DNA from: Saccharomonospora iraqiensis subsp. paurometabolica YIM 90007
Lineage (GTDB): Bacteria > Actinomycetota > Actinomycetes > Mycobacteriales > Pseudonocardiaceae
Reading direction: 5' to 3'
DNA: 50,193 bases
Assembly (NCBI RefSeq): GCF_000231035.2
Contig: NZ_KI912196.1
Span: 75,295-125,487 of the forward strand
The position numbers and the translations under genes are program-made. Positions 32,771-41,663 of this stretch are shown one piece after another. Below the pieces are notes generated by a model. It had not been told where the DNA came from. It was given only the letters and a program-made list of their open reading frames with translations, and searched no databases. Numbering within the stretch: the stretch's first letter is position 1; every line of letters starts with the position of its first letter.

Positions 32771-33616
32771 TCAGCGCGCGCCGAACGAACGCATCCGCCA
32801 CAGATACCGCACGAGCCCGCGGAACGGGACCGGCCGCGGCCAGGCGTCGGCGCGGAAGTAGGCGTCCGACCCGCCGTCCACGAACACGACGCTGCCCACC
32901 AGGAAGTTCGCGGAGTCGGAGAGCATGAACACCACCCAGTCGGCGAGCTGGGCGGGTTCGCCGTAGCCGCCGACGGGCACCGGGAAGGATCTGACCGCCT
33001 TCGCCGCCGAGGCGTCGGCCAGCTGCCGCTCCAGCAACGGGGTCCGGATCGCGCCCGGGGCGAGTGCGTTCAGCCGGATACCGGAGCCCGCCCAGTCCGG
33101 CAGCACCGCGGTGCGGCGCACCCAGTGGCTCAGGGCGATCTTGGATCCGGCGTAGACCATCGGGGCGGCGGCCCTGCCGAGCAGCCGGACGCTGCGCACC
33201 GCCCTGTCCGGGTCATCGGCCAGCAGTGCCCGCACCGTCCGGCGCGGCACCGCCGGTGTCGTGGTCGTCGAATTGCTGGACAACACCACGACCTTGGCCT
33301 CACCCGCCGCGGCCAGTGCGGCCCGCCACGCCCGCAGCAGCTCGACCGCGCCGAGGTAGTTGACCTGCGCGATCGTCGATTCCCGGCCCGGGACCGGCCC
33401 CAGCCCGGCCGCCAGAACGGCTCCGTCGAGACGTCCACCGGCGGCATGGAGCACCTCTCCGGCCGCGGCACGGCGACCCTCCGGGGTGGACAGATCAGCC
33501 GTCACCTCGGCGTCGGCCAGATCGACCCCGAGGACGGTATGCCCGGCGGCGCGGAGCTTCTCGGCGGCCTCACGCCCCATGCCCGACGCCGAGCCCGTGA
33601 CCGCGTAGGTGCCCAC
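32771..33616 (-). CDS. SDR oxidoreductase (hydroxysteroid-dehydrogenase-like)
   Basis: 281 residues: NAD(P) motif TYAVTGSASGMGREAAEKLR (3-22), VLGVDLADAEVTADLS (Asp selects NAD), VLAAGLGPVPG in place of NNAG, catalytic Ser in VVVLSSNSTTT and YAGSKIALSHWVRR (Tyr-x-x-x-Lys, about 168-172). The C-terminal VVFVDGGSDAYFR is typical. It resembles 3-alpha/20-beta-hydroxysteroid dehydrogenases; the substrate is uncertain. GTG at 33616 with GGGAGGAG 6-8 nt upstream. Confidence 0.9.
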   Translation of the reverse strand: MGTYAVTGSASGMGREAAEKLRAAGHTVLGVDLADAEVTADLSTPEGRRAAAGEVLHAAGGRLDGAVLAAGLGPVPGRESTIAQVNYLGAVELLRAWRAALAAAGEAKVVVLSSNSTTTTPAVPRRTVRALLADDPDRAVRSVRLLGRAAAPMVYAGSKIALSHWVRRTAVLPDWAGSGIRLNALAPGAIRTPLLERQLADASAAKAVRSFPVPVGGYGEPAQLADWVVFMLSDSANFLVGSVVFVDGGSDAYFRADAWPRPVPFRGLVRYLWRMRSFGAR

Positions 33617-33814
33617 TGACCACTCCTCCCGCAGCGTTGCGACCGGACGGTATCAGGTTTCCGGCGCTTAACGCGAAAAGTATTCACCAGGGGGTCAGAG
33701 CGCCGCGCCACGCCGACCGGTCCCGTTCACCCGGCCGATTCCGGTGTCCCCTCGGGCGGGTCAGATCGCGTGAGGTGGACCGGACCGTCGTCCCGGTGGT
33801 CGATACTTCCTGCC

Positions 33815-34661
33815 ATGCCTGATCCTGCGGACCGTGCTCTCGCCCACGTGGCGTCGCTGGCCACCGGCGGTCCGGTGGATCCGTCGTTGCGGGTGACACT
33901 GCACTTCCACCCCGATCGCCTGGTGTCCGGGGTCCCGATCCTGGACAGCATGGCCCACGACGGCGTGTACCGGTCGCAGTTCGAAACCGGGACGAGCAAC
34001 GGGGGACTGACGGGCGCACCCGGGCGGTGACCGCTGGAGATGGGAGAGTCGGATCTTCGCCGGAGCCTACGACGAGGCGCCGCCGGCCGACCGGCCGAAG
34101 TACGGATCGTTGAACCACCGCCGCCGCGTGGTCGGCGGCTCGCCGCGGTTCGGCTCGGCGCATCTGCGGCTGGCCCACCACACCCTGGCCCGCACCACGT
34201 TCTGTTACCCGGACAGCGCGTTCGAACCGCGACACTTCGGTGTCGCGTCGGCGCTCTCGGCGCTGATCTCGCTGGCCGAGGACGACGACCCGGATCCGCT
34301 CGACGACTACGTCGAGGCCCAGGTGCACGGTTCGGTCGAGCTGGACCGGGACGTCGAGGCACTGGTGCTCGACCCCTGCTATCGCGGCACCTCGGTGGAG
34401 GCCGCCGCGAACCGGCTGGCGTGCCCGGTCGAATGGCACAGCGGATTCACGCTGACCACCACCGAACTGCGCGCCCACCCCGACTACCGGGGTCCCGGTT
34501 TCGTGCGCCTCGGTGAGTCCCTGGCACGGGCCGGCCGCCTGAACCCCCGGATCCTCGGCGACGCATCGCGGAGCGGACACCACGACGGGCAGGGGCTCAA
34601 ACGCGTGTGGCATTACCTCGCGCGGTTCGGCTGCGCCGAGCTCGCGTCGGCGGATCCGTAG
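33815..34661 (+). pseudogene. DUF3626 protein, disrupted by a one-base frameshift
   Basis: ATG at 33815 opens MPDPADRALAHVASLATGG, and the frame runs through RVTLHFHPDRLVSGVPILD and VYRSQFETGTSNGGLTG to a TGA at 34028. Shifting by one base near 34021-34024 restores GGDRWRWESRIFAGAYDEAP, PKYGSLNHRRRVVGGSPRFG, LDPCYRGTSVEAAANRL and FGCAELASADP to the TAG at 34659-34661. The joined product (about 280 residues) is a standard DUF3626 protein of unknown function. One extra G in the run CCCGGG explains the shift. It is either a real loss or a sequencing error. Confidence 0.85.
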
Positions 34662-34704
34662 ACATCCACCGACGAATCACACGCGCCGCCCCGCCGCTTG
34701 TCGG

Positions 34705-35058
34705 CTAGTCGACGATGGTGGTGAGTCCTTCGTGACCGTGGCCTGATTCGATGCGTCGCCGGACGAGGCGGTGGACGTGGTCGAGGGCACCGTTACCGAG
34801 ATTCTGGTCGGCCCGCAGCTGCAGGATCCTTTCCAGCACAGGCTCGTGCTCGGTCAGATCGGCCGGACCCCGCGGGAAGACCCCGGTGCTGACCTCGTGT
34901 GCGGTGGCGGCGGTGGCGTCGGCGACGTGACCCAGCTGTTCCGCGGCCAACGGAGCGAAGTCCTCGACGTCGGGTATCGCGAGCACATGCACGGTCGCCC
35001 GCGTCTTCGGTCTCGCCAACACCGACCGCCTCGCCGTCGCGGCACCGGTTGCGGGCAC
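34705..35058 (-). CDS. Hypothetical protein
   Basis: 117 codons in a frame with C/G-biased third positions, unlike random shadow frames. The body reads VHVLAIPDVEDFAPLAAEQL (about 23-42) and then LTEHEPVLERILQLRADQNL and LDHVHRLVRRRIESGHGHEG. The start is uncertain; ATG at 35058 or an internal GTG near 34990 would both work, and no ribosome site is clear. No domain is recognised. It lies upstream of and divergent from the TetR gene. Confidence 0.4.
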   Translation of the reverse strand: MPATGAATARRSVLARPKTRATVHVLAIPDVEDFAPLAAEQLGHVADATAATAHEVSTGVFPRGPADLTEHEPVLERILQLRADQNLGNGALDHVHRLVRRRIESGHGHEGLTTIVD

Positions 35059-35085
35059 GCACGTGGGACCGTAGCATCAGGGCAG

Positions 35086-35119
35086 TTGCACAGGACACTT
35101 GCACAGTACGTTTGCACAG
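35086..35119 (+). promoter_or_regulatory. Three direct repeats TTGCACAG with 13-bp period
   Basis: TTGCACAG at 35086-35093, 35099-35106 and 35112-35119, each followed by 5 variable bases. They lie 25 nt before the TetR start at 35144. The first copy could serve as a -35 (TTGCAC) with TACGTT (35107-35112) as a weak -10. This is a strong candidate operator array, likely for the adjacent TetR protein. Confidence 0.65.
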
Positions 35120-35143
35120 CTCGCAGACGGGAAGGGGAGCGCG

Positions 35144-35701
35144 ATGTCTCCAGCGGCGTCCCGGGGGTGGGAGGTGCGGCAGCGGCTGCTGACGGCGGCG
35201 GCCGAGCTCATTCCCGAGCGTGGGTGGTCGGCGGTGAGCACGCGGAATCTCGCCGAGCGCGCCGGGGTGAACCCGAGCGTGGTGCATTACCACTTCCCCT
35301 CCCTGCCCGCGTTGCTCAACGAAGCGGTACTCGGGATTCTGCGGCAGGTGCTGGGCGAGGTGGACACCGTCCTGGACAACGCGCGGACCCCGGCCGAGGC
35401 GGTCGAGGCGGTCGTCTCCGCCGCACAGCGCTACACCGGGGACGACCCGACCTCGCTGCTGGCCATCGAGGCCTACCTGGCCGCCGCACGGGGAGAACCA
35501 CTCCGCGACGAGGTCGGCGGGATGGTCGCCGAGTTCCGGCACCGGTTCGGCCGCTGGCTGGGCGAGCACGGTGTGCCCGACCCGGAGACGACCGCCGGGC
35601 TCGTACTGGCCACGGTCGACGGGCTGCTCCTGCACCGCGGGATGGGCGCAGGCATGGACACCGACCCGACCGCCGCGGTCCTGCGCCGGCTGGTCGGTTA
35701 A
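35144..35701 (+). CDS. TetR-family transcriptional regulator
   Basis: 185 residues. The N-terminal HTH reads RQRLLTAAAELIPERGWSAV then STRNLAERAGVNPSVVHYHF (recognition helix about 34-50). The C-terminal ligand domain is helical, with LLAIEAYLAAARGEPLRDEV and TTAGLVLATVDGLLLHRGMG. ATG at 35144 with GGGGAG 5 nt upstream. It is followed after 21 bp by a flavin monooxygenase on the same strand and preceded by three direct repeats. It probably represses this two-gene operon until a substrate of the monooxygenase binds. Confidence 0.93.
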   Translation: MSPAASRGWEVRQRLLTAAAELIPERGWSAVSTRNLAERAGVNPSVVHYHFPSLPALLNEAVLGILRQVLGEVDTVLDNARTPAEAVEAVVSAAQRYTGDDPTSLLAIEAYLAAARGEPLRDEVGGMVAEFRHRFGRWLGEHGVPDPETTAGLVLATVDGLLLHRGMGAGMDTDPTAAVLRRLVG

Positions 35702-35722
35702 CCACCACGGAGGGAGAACACC

Positions 35723-36910
35723 ATGAAAGTGGTCGTCTGCGGGGCCGGACTCACCGGTCTGACCCTGGCGAATCGCGTCTCCACCCTCGGGGGCGAGGTC
35801 GTGCTGCTGGAACGCGCCCCCGCCCCGCGCGAACAGGGCTACATGATCGACTTCTTCGGCCCGGGCCACGAAGCTGTCGAGGCCATGGGACTGCTTCCGG
35901 CGGTCGAAGAGATCGCCCATCCCCTGGCGAAGGCGGATCTCGTCGACGAGGGCGGCCGGCGCCGCGCGACCGTGCGGCCCGGGCAGATCGCCCGCGGGCC
36001 GTTGCTGAACCTCATGCGGCCCGACCTGGAGCGGGTGCTGCGCGAGCACCTGCCCCCGGCGGTCGACCTGCGGTTCGGCACCACCCCGGTGGCCGTGGAC
36101 GAGCACGACGACGGTGTGCGGGTCACCCTCGACGACGGCACCGCACTCGACGCCGACCTGCTCGTCGGTGCCGACGGGATCCACTCGACCGTGCGGCGAC
36201 TGGTGTTCGGGCCCGAGGAACGGTTCCTGCGCCTTCTCGGCTTCCACACCGCGGCGTTCGCGTTCGAGTCCCCGCGGATCCATGCGCAGGTGCGGGGCCG
36301 GGCCTGCCTCACCGACACGGTCGACCGGCAGATGGGCTTCTACGCACTCGGCGGGGACCGCGTCGTGGCCTTCGGCGTGCACCGAACGCCGGATCCGGAC
36401 TTGCCGGAGGACCCACGGGCGGCGGTGCGCGAGGCCTACGGTGGCCTGGGATGGGTCGTGCCCGAGGCGCTCGACCGGTGCCCGCCCCCGTCCGAGATCT
36501 ACTACGACCAGGTCGCGCAGACCGTGCTGCCCCGCTGGCACCGGGGACGGGTCGTGCTCGCCGGAGATGCCTGCTACGCCGTCTCGCTGGTGGCAGGCCA
36601 GGGCACGTCCCTGGCGATCGCCGGTGCCTACCTGCTGGCCGAGCAACTCGCCCGCACGCCCTCCGTCGAGGACGCACTCGCGCGGTACGAGCGATTGTGG
36701 CGCCCGGTGGCCGAGGAAAAGCAACGTGTCGGCCGGTCCGGTGCCGGGCGGTTCGTGCCCGCGACGAAGCGGCAGCTGTGGATACGGCGGGGCGTGCTCC
36801 GGCTGTCGCGGCTGCCGCTGATCGACCGCTCCGTGGCGGCGGCCCTGACGGGCGACTCCCCGTCGCTGCACGCGACACTCCACCGAGCCGAGAGCAACCC
36901 TACCGCCTGA
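35723..36910 (+). CDS. FAD-dependent monooxygenase, Tet(X)-like
   Basis: 395 residues: FAD site VVVCGAGLTGLTLANRVSTLG (3-23) then VVLLERAP, REQGYMIDFFGPGHEAVEAMGL, NLMRPDLERVLREHLP (Arg at the re-face), DADLLVGADGIHSTVRRLVFG (DG motif about 145-165) and GRVVLAGDACYAVSLVAGQG (GD motif about 272-291). It is related to tetracycline-inactivating and other class A hydroxylases; the actual substrate is unknown. Strong ribosome site GGAGGGAG. It is co-transcribed with the TetR gene upstream, which argues for an inducible detoxification role. Confidence 0.9.
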   Translation: MKVVVCGAGLTGLTLANRVSTLGGEVVLLERAPAPREQGYMIDFFGPGHEAVEAMGLLPAVEEIAHPLAKADLVDEGGRRRATVRPGQIARGPLLNLMRPDLERVLREHLPPAVDLRFGTTPVAVDEHDDGVRVTLDDGTALDADLLVGADGIHSTVRRLVFGPEERFLRLLGFHTAAFAFESPRIHAQVRGRACLTDTVDRQMGFYALGGDRVVAFGVHRTPDPDLPEDPRAAVREAYGGLGWVVPEALDRCPPPSEIYYDQVAQTVLPRWHRGRVVLAGDACYAVSLVAGQGTSLAIAGAYLLAEQLARTPSVEDALARYERLWRPVAEEKQRVGRSGAGRFVPATKRQLWIRRGVLRLSRLPLIDRSVAAALTGDSPSLHATLHRAESNPTA

Positions 36911-36994
36911 CCAAGGAAGCACGCGCCGGAAAAACCCGTGGATTCGATACCGCTGGCGTCGGGCGGGCGGCTCACTCCGCCGACCCGCGCGCGG

Positions 36995-37294
36995 TCAGGA
37001 GACCAGCAGCCGATGCTCGTCCGACCCGATCGCCCGGAGCAGTTCCGACCGGGCGATCGTGTGCGGGCCGCATTCACAACTGGCGGGCAGCGCGTCGTCG
37101 ACCGTCACGTCCGCCTTCGGGTCGAGCAGATCCACGACCTCCATCCCGTGCGCGGCATCATGGTGCGCAGCGTCGACGAAATCCCTCGAACCGTGCGCGT
37201 GTGGCCCGCTGCGTGCGACGTAGACCAGACCCTCGTCCGTGTCGTAGACAGTAGCCACGTGATGGCTCTCCGCGCACTGCACCCGGAGCTTCAC
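36995..37294 (-). CDS. Small Cys/His-rich conserved protein
   Basis: 99 residues from GTG at 37294 (frame open to 37417). The sequence reads VKLRVQCAESHHVATVYDTD, GLVYVARSGPHAHGSRDFVD, AAHHDAAHGMEVVDLLDPKA and PASCECGPHTIARSELLRAI. Cys8 with His11/His12, and Cys-x-Cys later, look like a zinc-ribbon or metal-binding pattern; many small Pseudonocardiaceae proteins share it. Function is unknown. It diverges from the nicotianamine synthase, with 442 bp between; a metal-related link is possible but unproven. Confidence 0.6.
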   Translation of the reverse strand: MKLRVQCAESHHVATVYDTDEGLVYVARSGPHAHGSRDFVDAAHHDAAHGMEVVDLLDPKADVTVDDALPASCECGPHTIARSELLRAIGSDEHRLLVS

Positions 37295-37736
37295 ATGCCG
37301 GTTGGGCTGCTCGAGTGCCTGTACGGCGTTCCGAGCCGCCGTACGTCTCTTCGCCGGAGTGCCGTAAACCTTCTGTACCACCGTCGACTCCGTCCGCTGT
37401 GGGTCACACAAAGCCACCGAGCCTCGTGCCCGGACACGTTCAGCATCCGCCGCACCCAGCCCCCGGTGAAGGGGCCGGAAGTCCCTGTCCCGGGGCCCGG
37501 GAACGCCGGTTCCGCGGCGTACGGCTCTTACTCACGCCGAGCCACCGGGCAACGACCCGGCCAACATCGAGGACGTGCCCACGTCTCCGCCGACTGGTAC
37601 CGGGCGGTCCTGGATTTCGCCCACGGCACGCCATCGATCGTGCAGACCGCCCCGCCCGATCGACCCGGCGAGGTGCAGACCAGTCGCGGGCCCGTCACCG
37701 CGGGTCGTGAGCCCAGCTTCCATACACTGCTCATGC
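37295..37736. other. Intergenic region before nicotianamine synthase
   Basis: 442 bp. TACACT (37723-37728) ends 8 nt before the GTG at 37737 and looks like a -10 giving a leaderless message. A plus-strand frame near 37587-37650 reads SADWYRAVLDFAHGTPSIVQ, which faintly recalls the start of PAP2 phosphatases; with no continuation I treat it as a possible remnant. No clear dyad for a metal regulator was found. Confidence 0.4.
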
Positions 37737-38639
37737 GTGACCGACACACAATCCGATGTCTCCAGGGCATCGAAGACGATCCCGCAACCCGGCCTCGTCG
37801 CCCGTCTCGCCGAGCTCGACGATCGGCTCCGGGCCACGGACTTACGGCCTTCCCCCGAGGTCGACGACGCCTTCGGTCGTCTCGTGGAGCTGTGTACCGT
37901 GGTCGACGACGAACTCACCGGGCAGGTTCTCAACGACCCGTCCGCCAAGCCGCTCATCGCCTCGCTGCGCTCGGTCAGCGCCCGTGGCGAAAAGGAGCTG
38001 GAACACGCCTGGGCCCACCGCATCATCGCCGCCGACGACCCTTGGGCCGAGCTCCAACAGTTCCCCTACCTGGACAACTACCACCGCCTCGTCCGCTTCG
38101 AGCTCGCCGGGCTCACCGCGGTCGGCGCGTCCCACCCCAGCTCAGCGGTCATCCTCGGCGCGGGCCCGCTCCCGCTCACGGGCCTCGTCCTGGCCCAGTG
38201 CCACGGCGTGGAAGTCACCAACGTCGACAATGACGCCGACGCCTGCGACCTCGCCTTCGCCGTGAACGAAGCGCTCGGTGTCGCCAAGCAGATGAGTACC
38301 GTCTGCGCCGACGCCCGCGCCGCGGGCGATCTCCCCGGCCTGGCCGAAGCCGACATCGTGCTGCTCGCGGCCCTGGCCGGCGATGACCCCACCGCCAAGC
38401 GCGGCATCACCCGAGGGCTCGCCGGGGGTATGCATCCGCACGCGCTCCTGCTCGCCCGCTCGGCCCATCGGCTTCGTACCGCGCTCTACCCGCCCGTCTC
38501 GCCCGACGACCTGAACGGCTTCACCCCGCTCGTCGAGATGCATCCCTGCGACGACGTCGTCAATTCCGTCCTCATCGCACGTCCCACTCCGCGCGAACCG
38601 GACTCGCAGGCGTGGACCGGGACCGGCTACGCCGCCTGA
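37737..38639 (+). CDS. Nicotianamine synthase
   Basis: 300 residues matching the NAS family (PF03059) across its core: AELQQFPYLDNYHRLVRFEL (about 104-123), SAM-binding VILGAGPLPLTGLVLAQ (about 137-153), VTNVDNDADACDLA, DIVLLAALAGDD (about 206), LLLARSAHRLRTALYPPV (about 235-252) and HPCDDVVNSVLIAR (about 267-280). NAS enzymes join aminocarboxypropyl groups from S-adenosylmethionine to make nicotianamine or, in CntL-type bacterial forms, add one group to an amino acid to build opine metallophores for Ni, Co, Zn or Cu. No opine dehydrogenase, racemase or importer lies beside it here. GTG start, probably leaderless. Plant enzymes are similar in length. Confidence 0.92.
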   Translation: MTDTQSDVSRASKTIPQPGLVARLAELDDRLRATDLRPSPEVDDAFGRLVELCTVVDDELTGQVLNDPSAKPLIASLRSVSARGEKELEHAWAHRIIAADDPWAELQQFPYLDNYHRLVRFELAGLTAVGASHPSSAVILGAGPLPLTGLVLAQCHGVEVTNVDNDADACDLAFAVNEALGVAKQMSTVCADARAAGDLPGLAEADIVLLAALAGDDPTAKRGITRGLAGGMHPHALLLARSAHRLRTALYPPVSPDDLNGFTPLVEMHPCDDVVNSVLIARPTPREPDSQAWTGTGYAA

Positions 38640-38767
38640 CCGAAGGCTCGGTGGGTGCCCGCGACCCTCTCGCTGACGCTCGGTCCGGAGCTGTGGCGCC
38701 TCAGCGTCCCCTACACCGTCGTGTTCCTCGCGCTCGCTGCCCGACACGGTCCCCGGTCCGTGCCCGT

Positions 38768-39652
38768 TCAGATCAACAGTCCGTGCCGCCGGGCGGTGGC
38801 GACAGCGTCGTGGCGGGTGTGGACGCCGAGTTTGCGGCAGGCGCTGCGCAGGTAGGCCTTGACGGTCTCGGAGCTCAGGCCGAGCCGGTGCGCCGCCTCG
38901 GCGCTGGTGCACCCCAGGGCCACGTAGGAGAGCACGTCGACCTCCCGGGAGGACAGCCGGGGCACCGGGGCGGCCCGGCCCGCTCCCTCCGCGTGGGCGT
39001 CGTGTTCGACGCGGGTGAAGCACTCGCACGCGCGCCGGAGCCGTTCGCGGATCGCGGCGTCGTCGACGTCGTGGGCGATGCCCCGGAGTTCGGCGTGCAG
39101 GTCGCGCAGCTCGTCGAGCGTCACCGGAGGCGGAGCCTCCTCCCGGCGGGGACGGTGGGCGGCGTCGAGGAGAGCGATCCGGCGGTCGACCTCGTCGCGG
39201 ACGGCGAGCTCGCCCGCGAGGCGCCGCGAGACCTCCCCCAGCGCGGCGGTCGCGCGGTCGCCGAGCGGGTGGACGTCGCGGACGGCGGCGTAGAGCACCC
39301 CGCGCACGCCCCCGTGCACGGCCACCGGCGTCGCCACGATGGAACGGATCCCCTCACCCTGCACCGGGTCGTCGTAGTCGTGGGTGATGGTGGTGGCGGG
39401 GACGTAGTCGGTCACTGCGTGCGGTCGGCCGCGTTCGAGGACGACGCCCCCGAGGCCGCGCCCCCGCTGCACCCGCAGTCCCCGGATCGCGTCGGTGCGG
39501 GCGCCCGCGAACTCCGTCAGCCGCAGCCCGTCCGCGCCCACCCGACCGCCGAAGACCAGGGGAAGCCCGGTCTCGCGCCGCGCGAGGCGGACGCAGTGCC
39601 GGAACGCGTCCCCGTCGTCGGGGCGCATCGATTGCCGGTGCGGTGCGGGCAC
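38768..39652 (-). CDS. GAF-domain LuxR-family regulator
   Basis: 294 residues. About 10-170 is a GAF-like sensor (FRHCVRLARRETGLPLVFGG, QRGRGLGGVVLERGRPHAVT, GIRSIVATPVAVHGGVRGVL). A helical linker follows, and the LuxR HTH occupies about 228-290: LSSREVDVLSYVALGCTSAE, AAHRLGLSSETVKAYLRSAC, RKLGVHTRHDAV. GTG at 39652 has GGAGGGAGGGGG just upstream; the later ATG at 39628 lacks one. Such proteins often control aromatic or fatty-acid catabolism. It lies directly downstream of the acyl-CoA ligase on the same strand. Confidence 0.88.
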   Translation of the reverse strand: MPAPHRQSMRPDDGDAFRHCVRLARRETGLPLVFGGRVGADGLRLTEFAGARTDAIRGLRVQRGRGLGGVVLERGRPHAVTDYVPATTITHDYDDPVQGEGIRSIVATPVAVHGGVRGVLYAAVRDVHPLGDRATAALGEVSRRLAGELAVRDEVDRRIALLDAAHRPRREEAPPPVTLDELRDLHAELRGIAHDVDDAAIRERLRRACECFTRVEHDAHAEGAGRAAPVPRLSSREVDVLSYVALGCTSAEAAHRLGLSSETVKAYLRSACRKLGVHTRHDAVATARRHGLLI

Positions 39653-39710
39653 GGCCCCCTCCCTCCGACGCCGGGCCGACGGGTGACCTGGGACACGGCG
39701 AGCATACGGC

Positions 39711-41366
39711 TCAGCCCCGCCCGTCGTCACCGGCGGAGGCGAGGCCGAGTAGCTCGACGGCCCGTTCGCGCATCGCCACCTTGCGCACCTTGCCGGTGAC
39801 GGTCATCGGGAACTCGTCCACCACGTGCACGTAGCGGGGGATCTTGTAGTGGGCGAGGCGCCCGGCGCAGAACTCGCGCAGTGCCTCCGCCGTCAAGGTG
39901 GGCGCCGGGTCGCGGAGCTGGACCCACGCCATGAGTTCCTCGCCGTAGCGCTCGTCGGGCACGCCGATGACCTGCGCGTCGAGGATGTCCGGGTGGGTGT
40001 GCAGGAACTCCTCGATCTCGCGGGGGTAGATGTTCTCGCCGCCCCGGATGACCATGTCCTTGCTGCGCCCGGTGACGGCGACGTACCCCTCGTCGTCCAT
40101 CACGGCGAGGTCGCCGGTGTGCATCCACCGCGCGGCGTCGATGACCTCGGCGGTCTGCTCGGGCTGGTCCCAGTAGCCGAGCATGACCGAATAGCCCCGC
40201 GTGCACAGCTCGCCCGTGTGGCCGCGGGGCACGGTCAGCCCGGTGGCCGGGTCGACGATCTTGATCTCGAGGTGCGGCCCGACCCGGCCGACGGTGGACA
40301 CCCGCCGGTCCAGGGTGTCGTCCCGGCGGGTCTGCACGGACACCGGCGAGGTCTCGGTCATGCCGTAGCAGATGCTCACCTCGGCCATGTGCATCCGGTC
40401 GATGATCTGCCGCATCACCTCGGCCGGGCACGGCGAGCCGGCCATGATTCCGGTGCGCAGGCTGGTGAGGTCGTAGTCGTCGAAGCCGGACAGGGCGAGT
40501 TCAGCGATGAACATCGTCGGCACCCCGTACAGCGAGGTGCACCGTTCGGCCTCGACGGCGGCCAGCGTGGCCGCGGGGTCGAACGCGGGCGCCGGGATGA
40601 CCGTCGCGGCGCCGTGGCTGGTGGCCGCCAGGTTGCCCATCACCATGCCGAAACAGTGGTAGAAGGGCACGGGGAGGCAGATCCGGTCGGTCTCGTCGTA
40701 GCCGCACAGTTCACCGACGGAAAAGCCGTTGTTGAGGATGTTGTGGTGCGACAGCGTCGCGCCCTTCGGGAAGCCCGTGGTGCCCGACGTGTACTGGATG
40801 TTGATCGGATCGTCGGCGGACAGGGTGGCCGCGATGTCGGCGAGGCGGGTCCGGTCGGCCGCCCGTCCCCGCCGCCGGAGATCCTCCCAACCGTGCTCAC
40901 CGAGCAGCACGACGTCGGTGAGGTCGGGGCAGTCCGGCCGCACCCGCTCGATCATCGCCGCGTAGTCGGACGTCCGGTGACTCCGGGCGGCGATCAGGGT
41001 GCCGATCCCGGCCTGCCGGAGCACGTACTCCAGCTCGTGCACCCGGTAGGCGGGGTTGATGGTGACCAGCACTGCGCCGAGCCGCGCCGTCGCGTACTGC
41101 ACGATCGTCCACTCCGGGCAGTTGGGGGCCCAGATGCCCACCCGGTCGCCCTTGGTGACGCCGAGGTCGGCGAGGCCGAGCGCGACCACGTCGACCTCGT
41201 CGGCGAACTCCCGGTAGGTCCAGCGCCGTCCGGTCGCCACATCGACCACGGCCTCCCGCCCGCCGTGCGCGGCGACCGTGCGGGCGAGGTTGTCGCCGAT
41301 GGTGTCGCCGAGCAGCGGCACCGCCGACGGCCCGGACGCGTAACTCGGCGGCACGGGTGAGTCCAC
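39711..41366 (-). CDS. AMP-dependent acyl-CoA synthetase (FadD/MACS-like)
   Basis: 551 residues of the ANL superfamily: the phosphate loop [20 protein letters not shown] (about 190-209), [28 protein letters not shown] (A5, about 335), [20 protein letters not shown] (A7), [20 protein letters not shown] (hinge, about 438-457) and the catalytic lysine in [13 protein letters not shown] (about 530). It activates a medium- or long-chain acid to its CoA thioester with ATP. I choose GTG at 41366, which has GGAGG 5 nt upstream, over GTG 41378. It may feed acyl-CoA dehydrogenases elsewhere. Confidence 0.93.
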   Translation of the reverse strand: MDSPVPPSYASGPSAVPLLGDTIGDNLARTVAAHGGREAVVDVATGRRWTYREFADEVDVVALGLADLGVTKGDRVGIWAPNCPEWTIVQYATARLGAVLVTINPAYRVHELEYVLRQAGIGTLIAARSHRTSDYAAMIERVRPDCPDLTDVVLLGEHGWEDLRRRGRAADRTRLADIAATLSADDPINIQYTSGTTGFPKGATLSHHNILNNGFSVGELCGYDETDRICLPVPFYHCFGMVMGNLAATSHGAATVIPAPAFDPAATLAAVEAERCTSLYGVPTMFIAELALSGFDDYDLTSLRTGIMAGSPCPAEVMRQIIDRMHMAEVSICYGMTETSPVSVQTRRDDTLDRRVSTVGRVGPHLEIKIVDPATGLTVPRGHTGELCTRGYSVMLGYWDQPEQTAEVIDAARWMHTGDLAVMDDEGYVAVTGRSKDMVIRGGENIYPREIEEFLHTHPDILDAQVIGVPDERYGEELMAWVQLRDPAPTLTAEALREFCAGRLAHYKIPRYVHVVDEFPMTVTGKVRKVAMRERAVELLGLASAGDDGRG

Positions 41367-41464
41367 GATGACCTCCACGCATTGACGTCGATGGCGGCTC
41401 GTCAGGTCGTTCGACGCGACCCGGCGACCTCTTCATGAAGCACACACCCGCCCCCTCGCCGTGC

Positions 41465-41486
41465 GCTACCCCCGCCCGGGGGTAGC
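41465..41486. promoter_or_regulatory. Perfect palindrome GCTACCCCC-N4-GGGGGTAGC
   Basis: 9-bp arms with a 4-nt centre (GCCC), in the 297-bp region between the divergent acyl-CoA ligase and PPOX protein genes. The ACCCC/GGGGT core recalls CsoR-type copper operators, but no CsoR gene is near; a local repressor is equally possible. It could also form an RNA hairpin. Confidence 0.5.
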
Positions 41487-41663
41487 CCTCGCTGGAGGGA
41501 GGAGCCGGCGGAGCCTCCCACCGGGTGCGACATGCTGGTGGCCTCGGCCGGAACAGGGTGTGATTACCCTGGCCACGAGATTTCCCGTGTCGGTGTTGAA
41601 GCACGCCCCGAGACGGCGTCACGTCCAACAACACTCCGACAATCTCGAAAGGCTGGTGCCGAG

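Noticed and set aside
34793-36922. 709-codon frame on the minus strand
   Set aside because: Antisense to the TetR and Tet(X)-like genes, both of which have strong ribosome sites and conserved motifs.
38655-38767. Short hydrophobic frame after nicotianamine synthase (PATLSLTLGPELWRLSVPYT)
   Set aside because: Looks like a membrane helix but stays too short and overlaps the LuxR gene end; not enough to call a transporter remnant.
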